NCBI GenBank assembly: GCA_017559615.1
Contig: JAFYRB010000061.1
Coordinates: 1-16,831, forward strand
DNA from: Alistipes sp.
GTDB lineage: Bacteria; Bacteroidota; Bacteroidia; Bacteroidales; Rikenellaceae
DNA length: 16,831 bases
Reading direction: 5' to 3'
The notes below the pieces were generated by a model that was not told the origin of the DNA, made no database searches, and worked only from the letters and a program-made list of their open reading frames with translations. How positions within the stretch are numbered: position 1 is the stretch's first letter; each line of letters opens with the position of its first letter. This document shows positions 1-5,313 of the stretch, one piece after another. Made by a program: the position numbers and the translations under genes.

Positions 1-22
1 AGAAGCTGTCTAACAAGGCTAC

Positions 23-108
23 TTTGTCGTTATGCTTGCTCTCAAAATGCTCATTTACGCCGAGTAAACTCCGCTTTTTCGAGCTTCGCAAGCCTAAAAT
101 TAGCTCTT
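23..108 (+). repeat. Dispersed ~85-base intergenic repeat, copy A
   Basis: This stretch is about 90% identical to 10445-10529 in the same orientation (about seven substitutions and one single-base indel). Both copies contain an outer inverted pair gcttgc/gcaagc and an inner TTTAC/GTAAA pair, so the unit can fold into a hairpin. It lies beyond the terminator of the minus-strand gene at 168-785, outside any coding frame I trust. Two copies in 17 kb suggest a family spread through the genome, but only these two are visible here. Its function is unknown. Confidence 0.8.
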
Positions 109-123
109 GTTATACAACTTCAC

Positions 124-163
124 AAAAAACTGAGGGTGCCAACTTAACTTGTTGGACACCCTC
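124..163 (-). terminator. Rho-independent terminator of the YiiX-like gene
   Basis: On the minus strand, five bases past the stop codon, GAGGGTG pairs with CACCCTC and TCCAAC continues the stem with GTTGG (one bulged base), leaving a 7-base loop. The stem is followed by AG and then a run of six T. Stem, loop and T-run are in the right order for termination of the gene ending at 168. Confidence 0.85.
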
Positions 164-167
164 AAAA

Positions 168-785
168 TTATTTAACGCTCTTTAGGTGTTTGGACTCGAA
201 GATATCTACAGGAGCTACAACATATTGCTCATTGGTAATGCCTCGCCTCTTCATAGTACTCTTGATTTGAGGTATTTTGTCCGTACATAGGATAAGGTAA
301 TCATCCACCTTTTTAGGCTCACATAGCTTTATGCCAAGCTGATTTAGGTAGATATCATAGACCAACTCCGAGCAATAGTATATATCGTTATCGAAGCTAA
401 ATGCTAGATCGTACTTCTTGCCCAAATAGGCACTGTAATCGATTTTGATATTCTCCTTATCGCTTCGTTTTAACCAATATTTCCCATCTTTGCCACGAGC
501 GATAAACTTGTCTAATGGTGTTAGTACGAGAGTGTTAAGTGTCTCCAAAACATATGGCTTGCCCTTTCTCATTACGATAATTCCGCAGTGAGTAATCTTT
601 GATCGTGTGGCTGCCTGAATAAGCGGCGACTGCTCAGACTGCGATGTTTGGAAGATTACATCGCCCTCCTTTACCTCAGCCTTAATGGGGAGCGTCTGCG
701 CCGTGAGCGTCTCGGTAAGCATAGAGCTAAATGGCAATGCTGCTGCACAAAGTAGTATGCCTAAAATAATCAATACCTTTTTCAT
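168..785 (-). CDS. Secreted YiiX/NlpC-P60-like permuted papain-fold hydrolase
   Basis: A 205-residue protein with an N-terminal hydrophobic segment (about residues 4-20) that looks like a signal peptide or anchor. The mature part matches the YiiX/YebB branch of circularly permuted NlpC/P60-type enzymes: a GDVIFQ entry motif (41-46), a conserved His in ITHCGI (His66), Glu81 in VLET, and the late Cys in YYCSELVY (Cys138). In this superfamily Cys and His are catalytic and act on amide or ester bonds in peptides, peptidoglycan or lipids; the substrate here cannot be read from sequence. The order His then Cys is the permuted arrangement. It stands alone on the minus strand, with a strong terminator just past the stop and no clear promoter among the nearby upstream bases. 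The family call is firm; any specific activity is inference. Confidence 0.85.
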   Translation of the reverse strand: MKKVLIILGILLCAAALPFSSMLTETLTAQTLPIKAEVKEGDVIFQTSQSEQSPLIQAATRSKITHCGIIVMRKGKPYVLETLNTLVLTPLDKFIARGKDGKYWLKRSDKENIKIDYSAYLGKKYDLAFSFDNDIYYCSELVYDIYLNQLGIKLCEPKKVDDYLILCTDKIPQIKSTMKRRGITNEQYVVAPVDIFESKHLKSVK

Positions 786-1157
786 ATTACTCTCTGTTTA
801 TATCGTTTACGTTTTTTAATGTTTCTCTTTTTTCTCTACCTGCGATAATTCGAGTTATTGGTAATTTTATGCCGTAATATTTCTCCCATAATTTGTTGTG
901 TATTGCTGCGTAAGCTCGACATACTTCCTAATTAAAAATATGTCCTTCCAAACACTATTATGCCGTGGAATACTTACAAAGTTAATAAAAAAAAGTGTGA
1001 TATTATCTCTGCTAGATGATGTTTTTTAGAAAATTCTCAGCCTATATATATCGAATAGTTGTTAATTAAAAGTGGCGATATACCCGCATTTATCTACTAT
1101 TTTTGACCAATAAATATAAATTGCCCCGATTTTATGTACTAATTTGACCAATAAGCC
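786..1157. other. AT-rich intergenic region, no gene seen
   Basis: I see no convincing coding frame or RNA gene in these 372 bases. It holds a TAACTTTG match on the minus strand (977-984) that could be a -7 box for the gene at 168-785, but without a TTG at the expected distance. Two copies of TTTGACCAATAA (1102-1113 and 1143-1154) lie 41 bases apart in the same orientation, just before the tRNA-derived repeat. Their role is unknown. Confidence 0.6.
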
Positions 1158-1198
1158 CACATCATAGATGAGTCCGTACGACATTATACTATTCACCT

Positions 1199-1234
1199 AA
1201 AAATAAAAAAACAGCAGTCCGAAAAGACTGCTGT
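1199..1234 (-). terminator. Duplicate of the tRNA-Lys terminator
   Basis: Same hairpin as at 1505-1540: a 9-bp stem ACAGCAGTC/GACTGCTGT with a 6-base loop, followed on the minus strand by seven T, an A and five more T. It follows only a tRNA fragment, so it now terminates whatever enters from higher coordinates. Confidence 0.85.
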
Positions 1235-1237
1235 GAG

Positions 1238-1261
1238 TGGTGAATCCGCCGGGGCTCGAAC
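1238..1261 (-). pseudogene. 3' fragment of tRNA-Lys
   Basis: Reading the minus strand, these 24 bases repeat the CCA end, discriminator A, the 3' acceptor strand CGGATTC, the 3' T-stem strand and most of the T loop of the intact tRNA-Lys at 1544-1619. Upstream of the T loop the match stops, so there is no anticodon arm, D arm or 5' acceptor strand. It cannot give a tRNA. Confidence 0.9.
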
Positions 1262-1463
1262 TGCGAAGCAGTAGAGATGATGCCTTATAGCGCAGAGCTA
1301 TGCTCGAGCAATCAAATCAAATATCATCTCAACCCGCATAAAGTGAGAAGCTCCGTTGTATTGCGCGAGGGGTATAATGTCGTATGGTTGTTCGCGCAGC
1401 GATAAATGGTAGTGGTAGGTGTTATGATGCTTGGATCAGACAACACCTACCGCTACTATTTAA
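1262..1463. other. Spacer between the tRNA-Lys repeats; possible element remnant
   Basis: These 202 bases separate the two repeat copies. They contain an inverted copy of a 15-base motif from inside the repeat (1373-1387 against 1174-1188 and 1480-1494, one mismatch), a shorter inverted pair (GAGATGAT near 1274 and ATCATCTC near 1323), and a 20-bp stem at 1404-1461. A minus-strand frame is open from 1435 to a stop at 1298-1300 (46 codons including the stop) and reads rather like protein, but it lacks a credible start and other frames are open too. I see no integrase or intact gene. Confidence 0.6.
1404..1461 (+). repeat. 20-bp inverted repeat / long hairpin
   Basis: Bases 1404-1423 pair with 1442-1461 through all 20 positions around an 18-base loop. 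Eighteen pairs are Watson-Crick and two (1413:1452 and 1408:1457) are G-U if the RNA is from the plus strand; on the minus strand these become A-C mismatches. The stem stops two bases before the second 104-bp repeat. No T-run follows, so it does not look like a standard terminator. Confidence 0.75.
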
Positions 1464-1567
1464 CACATCATAGATGAGTCCGTACGACATTATACTATTT
1501 ACCTAAAAATAAAAAAACAGCAGTCCGAAAAGACTGCTGTGAGTGGTGAATCCGCCGGGGCTCGAAC
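1464..1567. repeat. 104-bp direct repeat, copy 2 (attached to intact tRNA-Lys)
   Basis: Second copy of the repeat at 1158-1261. Here the tRNA part continues into a whole tRNA-Lys gene. Identity extends about 80 bases past the tRNA 3' end, longer than most attachment-site cores, so tandem duplication remains an alternative to site-specific integration. Confidence 0.95.
1505..1540 (-). terminator. Terminator of tRNA-Lys
   Basis: On the minus strand, three bases past the encoded CCA, ACAGCAGTC pairs with GACTGCTGT around TTTTCG and is followed by a T-rich tract of thirteen bases with one A. This is a textbook intrinsic terminator for the tRNA gene. Confidence 0.9.
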
Positions 1568-1619
1568 CCGGGACCCCAACATTAAAAGTGTTGTGCTCTA
1601 CCTGCTGAGCTACGGATTC
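1544..1619 (-). tRNA. tRNA-Lys (anticodon UUU)
   Basis: The minus strand folds as a full cloverleaf: acceptor GAATCCG/CGGATTC, D stem GCTC/GAGC with an 8-base loop, anticodon stem CAACA/TGTTG with loop CTTTTAA (anticodon TTT), a 5-base variable loop, and T stem CCGGG/CCCGG with loop TTCGAGC. The discriminator is A and CCA is encoded (1544-1546). The tRNA body without CCA is 73 bases. It reads AAA and AAG lysine codons. It has its own promoter at 1648-1678 and its own terminator, so it is a single-gene unit. Its 3' end is duplicated at 1238-1261. Confidence 0.97.
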
Positions 1620-1647
1620 TCCGAATGCTAATATTAATTAGCGGGTG

Positions 1648-1678
1648 CAAAGATAAGCATTATTTTTATATTACCAAA
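1648..1678 (-). promoter_or_regulatory. Promoter of tRNA-Lys
   Basis: On the minus strand TTTG (1675-1678) is followed after 19 bases by TATCTTTG (1648-1655), the two elements of the Bacteroidota primary sigma promoter at normal spacing. The tRNA 5' end lies 28 bases past the -7 box. Confidence 0.8.
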
Positions 1679-1701
1679 ATAGTGGGGATGAAATATTTTT
1701 G

Positions 1702-1709
1702 TATCTTTA
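1702..1709 (+). promoter_or_regulatory. Probable -7 box of the WYL regulator
   Basis: TATCTTTA differs from TAnnTTTG only in the last base and sits 25 bases before the start codon. No TTG is found at the -33 distance, so this may be a weak or activator-dependent promoter. It is divergent from the tRNA-Lys promoter less than 60 bases away. Confidence 0.5.
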
Positions 1710-1734
1710 CAAAAAAATATAACACATTCCATTA

Positions 1735-2640
1735 ATGGACCAGCCAAAGATTGAACGCTTGCTAAGGCTTATGAAGCTGATGACAGGCAATGTGAACTAT
1801 ACTGTGAACGACCTTGCCGAGAGGTTGGATACTACTTACCGCTCGATATATCGCTATATCGAGTCCTTCAAGGATGCTGGTTTTGTGGTGCAGAAGTTGG
1901 AGGGTGGTGTCTACAAACTAAGCAAGGAGAGTCCACACTTTAAGGATATATCGCAGCTTGTCCATTTCACCGACGAGGAGGCATATATTGTAAACCAACT
2001 TATTGAGGGCCTTGATGATACGAATATGCTCAAGCAGAACTTGCGCAAGAAGCTATGCTCGGTATACAATTGTACCTCTATGGCATCGAGTGTTGTTCAC
2101 GGTGCAAATGCCTCGAATGTAAATTGTCTGGTTGAGGCTATCGAGCGCCGTTGTCAGGTGGTATTGCACAACTATGCCTCGTCGCATACGGGCAATCGCC
2201 GCGATAGGGTGGTTGAGCCCTTTGGTTTCACTACGAACTATGTTCAGGTGTGGTGCTACGAGCCAGAGAGCGGTATGAATAAGCTCTTTAAAACTGCGCG
2301 TATTGGTTCTGTTGAGGTGTTGGATAGGGAGTGGGAGTATGCAGATAAGCACCACGAGGGCTATATCGATATATTCCGTATGACGGGCTTCGAGCAGTAT
2401 GGTGTGAAACTAAGGCTTGGTATGTTGGCGCATAACCTCCTTATCGAGGAGTATCCTCTTGCCGAGCGCGATATCAAGGAGCTCGATGATAATTCGTGGT
2501 TGCTCGATACCAAGGTCTGCAACTATCGCGGTATAGGTCGCTTTGTTATGGGACTTATGGATGATATCGAGATTGTTGATAGCCCCGAATTTAAGGGGTA
2601 TATCAAGGAGCAGATGTCATCCGCAGCAATAAATTTATAA
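1735..2640 (+). CDS. WYL-type helix-turn-helix transcription regulator
   Basis: A 301-residue cytoplasmic regulator. Residues 4-62 form a winged helix-turn-helix of the HTH_11/DeoR kind: TVNDLAERLDTTYRSIYRYI is the helix-turn-helix and GGVYKL the wing. Residues about 125-215 resemble a WYL domain, with RVVEPFGF (158-165), an aromatic strand VWCYEP where WYL proteins have W-Y-L, and LFKTARIGSVEVL. WYL domains bind ligands such as nucleotides or nucleic acids and control the DNA-binding half; the ligand here is unknown. The start is the first ATG after the promoter-like box, with no Shine-Dalgarno sequence, which is normal in Bacteroidota. Neither neighbour suggests a target; control of its own gene or of tRNA-Lys expression is only a possibility. 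A hairpin follows the stop. Confidence 0.85.
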   Translation: MDQPKIERLLRLMKLMTGNVNYTVNDLAERLDTTYRSIYRYIESFKDAGFVVQKLEGGVYKLSKESPHFKDISQLVHFTDEEAYIVNQLIEGLDDTNMLKQNLRKKLCSVYNCTSMASSVVHGANASNVNCLVEAIERRCQVVLHNYASSHTGNRRDRVVEPFGFTTNYVQVWCYEPESGMNKLFKTARIGSVEVLDREWEYADKHHEGYIDIFRMTGFEQYGVKLRLGMLAHNLLIEEYPLAERDIKELDDNSWLLDTKVCNYRGIGRFVMGLMDDIEIVDSPEFKGYIKEQMSSAAINL

Positions 2641-2645
2641 AGTAA

Positions 2646-2671
2646 TGGGCAACCCCGCAAAGGGCTGCCCA
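2646..2671. terminator. Hairpin between convergent genes, likely bidirectional terminator
   Basis: TGGGCAACCC pairs with GGGCTGCCCA around CGCAAA, with one A-C mismatch on the plus strand that becomes a G-U pair on the minus strand. It begins five bases after the stop of the WYL regulator and serves the convergent small gene ending at 2693. The T-runs on either side are poor, so termination strength is uncertain. Confidence 0.6.
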
Positions 2672-2692
2672 CCTATTCTTAAGTTGATAAGA

Positions 2693-2974
2693 CTACTCGC
2701 AAACTGCGCTGAGGTCAGCGAACAAGCCTGCGAAGCTCTCTGCCATATCACGACGCAATGCTGCGTAGTGCTTTCTTGTGAGTGAGCGGTTCTTAGGCTC
2801 TGCAGGGTTGTTAGCCTTGTGGTAGAGTGCATTGCGCAACTCAACACCCTTAGACATAAGCTCAACAATCTGCTCCTCCTTGTTAGGCTGTACGAAAATT
2901 GCCATGTGGCAATCGAAAGCAAACTCCTCCAAACGGTAGTCAATCTCCTTCTTCAAAAATCTAAGATTTGCCAT
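2693..2974 (-). CDS. Small conserved hypothetical protein (93 aa)
   Basis: A soluble 93-residue protein with no signal peptide or membrane segment, rich in charged residues and probably all helical. It resembles short uncharacterised Bacteroidales proteins carrying the pattern LKKEIDYRLEE near the N-terminus, then ELRNALYHKANNPAEP and RSLTRKHYAALRRDM; this resemblance is from memory and no function is known to me. The start follows a good promoter (3008-3039) by about 30 bases. A longer overlapping minus-strand frame (2635-2943) lacks protein character and is rejected. It lies downstream of the OmpA-like gene at 3055-3960 in the same direction, and I see no terminator between them, so it may be made both from its own promoter and by read-through. 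Confidence 0.75.
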   Translation of the reverse strand: MANLRFLKKEIDYRLEEFAFDCHMAIFVQPNKEEQIVELMSKGVELRNALYHKANNPAEPKNRSLTRKHYAALRRDMAESFAGLFADLSAVCE

Positions 2975-3007
2975 AATATTTTGCGTTTAAGTTAAATTCC
3001 TATTATG

Positions 3008-3039
3008 CAAAGATAATATATTCAAATCTTATTTGCAAA
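3008..3039 (-). promoter_or_regulatory. Promoter of the 93-residue protein gene
   Basis: On the minus strand TTTG (3036-3039), 20 bases, then TATCTTTG (3008-3015): a full match to the Bacteroidota promoter. The start codon is 33 bases past the -7 box. Two short palindromes (ATTTGCAAAT and CAAATATTTG) overlap the -33 region and might bind a regulator. Confidence 0.75.
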
Positions 3040-3054
3040 TATTTGTAGAACTTT

Positions 3055-3960
3055 CTATTTGCACGATGCTGGGCAGCAACACTCCGTTGATGCACCGCAG
3101 TCGATGATAATGCCGTCCCACTCATTAAGGATTACAACTTTGCGGTGTTGATGCTTTGTTCTATGTTTGCCTCTCTGGTGGTCGGGACGCTCGTAGCGTT
3201 TGTTGTGGTCGTGGTGCTTTTGTGGTCTCTCCTCGACGATATACTCCTCTACTATAATCATATCGGCTGGGGTTGTCGAGGTTGGCACATACTCTCGCTT
3301 GTCTGTTACCTGATCTTTGGTGTAGGCGATGGTTACGGTTGCCTTGCGCATATCGGGGAGAACATCTCTCTTAAGCCAACTCCACGCGCTATTTTCGCGC
3401 TTAAGTTTGTTATCTATTGTCATAGGTGTCTCGTTGGAGTTCACTATGTTCACAATGTCGTTGCGATTGCTTAGCGTAGAGTGCTCTATCGCTTCTGTTG
3501 TTGCACTCCAAGGCTCCACCTGTGATGATACGGAAATGTTGTAACCGCCTAAGTTGTAGCGCTTTGCTATCATTGTACTAAGCTCCTTGGCTCTCTTCTC
3601 TGCCAATGCACTATTAAACTTTGTTGTGCCATCAGGCGAGGCATATCCCGTAACTGAAATCTTGGAGATGTGGACCAAAGAGTCCTTTTTAATCTCATTA
3701 AAGAAGCTATCCAAGCGCGCCAACACCTCGTTGTTATCCTCATATCCCGCTACGGTATTTGCCGAGTTTATGGCGTAGTGAATCTCATAATTGGCACACT
3801 GCGGTGTACCATCAGTCACAATATAACGGCGCACAATATAGTCGCCATCCCTCCACTCCGCAGTCATCTTTTGTGATGTCTGCTGGGCAAATATTTCTGT
3901 ACTTATAAGCGATAATGCTGCTGTTATACAGATAGTTCCAAGTTTTAGTAATCGTCTCAT
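3055..3960 (-). CDS. Secreted OmpA-like domain protein with His-rich and Cys-rich tail
   Basis: A 301-residue exported protein. Residues 1-25 are a signal peptide ending EIFA-QQ. Residues about 58-215 include an OmpA/MotB-like fold, marked by ISVTGYASPDG (101-111) and N116-ALAEKRA (118-124). In classical OmpA domains the motif is GHTDSxG and its Asp binds diaminopimelate; here the aligned residue is Ser, as in the GYASPxG subgroup common in Bacteroidota, so peptidoglycan binding is uncertain. The tail is odd: a basic, His-rich stretch (248-273, eight His) and a C-terminal cluster of five Cys (288, 294-296, 300). This suggests metal binding or disulfide links, which is inference. It is divergent from the LysM/OmpA/vWA operon beginning at 4316 and is likely functionally tied to it. 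No firm promoter match was found upstream. Confidence 0.75.
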   Translation of the reverse strand: MRRLLKLGTICITAALSLISTEIFAQQTSQKMTAEWRDGDYIVRRYIVTDGTPQCANYEIHYAINSANTVAGYEDNNEVLARLDSFFNEIKKDSLVHISKISVTGYASPDGTTKFNSALAEKRAKELSTMIAKRYNLGGYNISVSSQVEPWSATTEAIEHSTLSNRNDIVNIVNSNETPMTIDNKLKRENSAWSWLKRDVLPDMRKATVTIAYTKDQVTDKREYVPTSTTPADMIIVEEYIVEERPQKHHDHNKRYERPDHQRGKHRTKHQHRKVVILNEWDGIIIDCGASTECCCPASCK

Positions 3961-4315
3961 AATCGTAAATTTTTTGGTTTGTGCGTAGGCTATTCCAATA
4001 ATTATACCAAAGCTTTATCACTTAATATCTAATGATTTATTAGGAATAAGATCTCTTACTATCTTGTTTTTTTAAGAAAAAATGCTTAGTTTTGTGGTGC
4101 TATTGATAAATAGTAGAGAGTGTTTTGGAGCTCATTACAAGAAAATCTTGATTAATGTTAGAATAAATGAGTAACACATATTTTGTGTGGCTTTGTGATT
4201 GTATGCGAGCATAGATTGAAGTCGTCAAATTATGAATATGTGTTCTATGTTCTCTAAACACTTTCATTACCCTATCTGAGGTTCAGATACAGAAACACAA
4301 ACTTTAACTTTTTAT
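3961..4315. other. Divergent intergenic region with promoter and long leader
   Basis: These 355 bases separate the two arms of the envelope locus. They hold a good plus-strand promoter (4064-4094), an imperfect inverted repeat (3991-4001 with 4037-4048, one bulge) on the side of the minus-strand gene, and a 10-base inverted pair AACACATATT/AATATGTGTT (4173-4182 and 4235-4244) inside the predicted leader. I see no gene. Confidence 0.6.
4064..4094 (+). promoter_or_regulatory. Promoter of the LysM-OmpA-vWA operon
   Basis: TTG (4064-4066), 20 bases, then TAGTTTTG (4087-4094) fits the Bacteroidota -33/-7 pattern. If used, it gives a leader of more than 200 bases before the first gene. A second, weaker -7-like TAACTTTT directly before the start codon lacks a -33 partner. 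Confidence 0.6.
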
Positions 4316-5272
4316 ATGAAGAAATTTTTATCTCTATTGTTTTGTATGCTCTGTGTTACAGCCCTTAATGCGCAGATGATGCAGCACACTGTAAAGCGGG
4401 GTGAGACCGAGAAATCTATTGCAGCATACTATGGCAAGACTGTTTCGGATTTGCGCCAGAAGAATCCAAGGCTCGAATTCTACCGAATGGCGGTTGGTGA
4501 TGTTTTGTTTATCCCTGTGGAGTGGGAGGCTGAACGTAAGGCCCAAGCTAAGAAGGAGGAGATGGCGAAGGAACAAACCATGTTGGCATCCGATAATAAT
4601 GCTAATCAAAAGGCGACAACTTCTAATAGCGAGAGTAAGGCTAATAGCACAACAAAGGAGACTAACACAAATAAGTCTACATCAGGCTACTTGGCTAACA
4701 ATAGCAAAACTTCTATCACTACGTTTACTCCATCTTCAAACAGCGCATCATTGGATGGGGTGACACGGAATAGTGTTCGTGTGATGATGGGATTTAATAA
4801 GGTCCTCGGAGATGATAATTGGACTTTGCGCTACTCATATCAATCTGCAACAAGGATTAATGGCCCTCTATATTCAAGTATGGGCTTGGCATATACTCAT
4901 GGATGTCAATATTTGAGTGATGATGTTGAAAATTCATACAATCAGCACTATATAAATCTTCCGATCGAGATGGGTATTAGAGCACCATGGGATGGGCCAG
5001 TGGGTATTAACTTGCATACAGGTTTTCAACTCGATTTTCTAGTAGCTGCTAATGTGACAGATGGGGAGCATAAGGTCTCTTTTAATGAAATGTGGAAAGA
5101 CTCAGATGATAAACCTTCGCGCTTTGGTTATAATTGGACCTTTGGAGGTGCTATCGATATCTTCGGTTTTAATATAGGAGCACAATATATATTCAATCTC
5201 AAAGATAGAGATAAAACTGAGGATTTAGCCGATTTCTGGGGTATATATATTCAATTATCAGACTGGTTTTAA
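4316..5272 (+). CDS. LysM domain plus outer-membrane beta-barrel protein
   Basis: A 318-residue protein. A signal peptide (1-20, ending LNAQ) is followed by one LysM domain (about 23-67: HTVKRGETEKSIAAYYG, then LRQKNP, then GDVLFIP), which binds N-acetylglucosamine-containing glycans such as peptidoglycan. Residues 71-90 are charged and helical. Residues 90-145 are a Ser/Thr/Asn-rich linker. From about 150 to the C-terminus, alternating aromatic and polar strands and a terminal aromatic (DWF) suggest a small outer-membrane beta-barrel. The likely role is a tether between wall and outer membrane. It is the first gene of a three-gene operon, 41 bases ahead of the next, whose product also pairs a barrel with a peptidoglycan-binding domain. 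The barrel is inferred from pattern only. Confidence 0.8.
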   Translation: MKKFLSLLFCMLCVTALNAQMMQHTVKRGETEKSIAAYYGKTVSDLRQKNPRLEFYRMAVGDVLFIPVEWEAERKAQAKKEEMAKEQTMLASDNNANQKATTSNSESKANSTTKETNTNKSTSGYLANNSKTSITTFTPSSNSASLDGVTRNSVRVMMGFNKVLGDDNWTLRYSYQSATRINGPLYSSMGLAYTHGCQYLSDDVENSYNQHYINLPIEMGIRAPWDGPVGINLHTGFQLDFLVAANVTDGEHKVSFNEMWKDSDDKPSRFGYNWTFGGAIDIFGFNIGAQYIFNLKDRDKTEDLADFWGIYIQLSDWF

Positions 5273-5313
5273 CCATCTTCTTGTGATTGTGTCATAATAA
5301 CTAATAGAATTTT

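Larger units (their letters stand above)
1158..1261. repeat. 104-bp direct repeat, copy 1 (carries tRNA-Lys 3' end)
   Basis: This block matches 1464-1567 at 103 of 104 positions, offset by exactly 306 bases; the single difference is C1194 against T1500. It includes the last part of tRNA-Lys with CCA, the tRNA terminator and about 40 bases beyond. The copies diverge abruptly after 1261. The order on the minus strand (whole tRNA, 202-base spacer, 3' tRNA fragment) is that of an element inserted at a tRNA 3' end, or of a tandem duplication that later lost sequence. Confidence 0.95.

Noticed and set aside
1262..1463. Possible riboswitch or group II intron fragment between the tRNA repeats
   Set aside because: I could not match any known conserved core; only simple hairpins are visible.
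2635..2943. 102-codon minus-strand frame overlapping the 93-residue gene
   Set aside because: Low-complexity Ser/Leu/Thr/Arg composition and no matched promoter-to-start layout; the overlapping 93-residue frame reads like a real protein.
3145..3474. Hydrophobic plus-strand frame of 109 codons that looks like a membrane protein
   Set aside because: Its Val/Leu-rich look comes from the complement of the His/Arg-rich tail of the OmpA-like gene; no start signal supports it.
3991..4048. Inverted repeat that might flank an invertible promoter for the envelope locus
   Set aside because: The arms (11-12 bases) are AT-rich and imperfect, the segment between them holds no promoter, and no invertase gene is in view. 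It may be an operator but not an inversion switch on this evidence.
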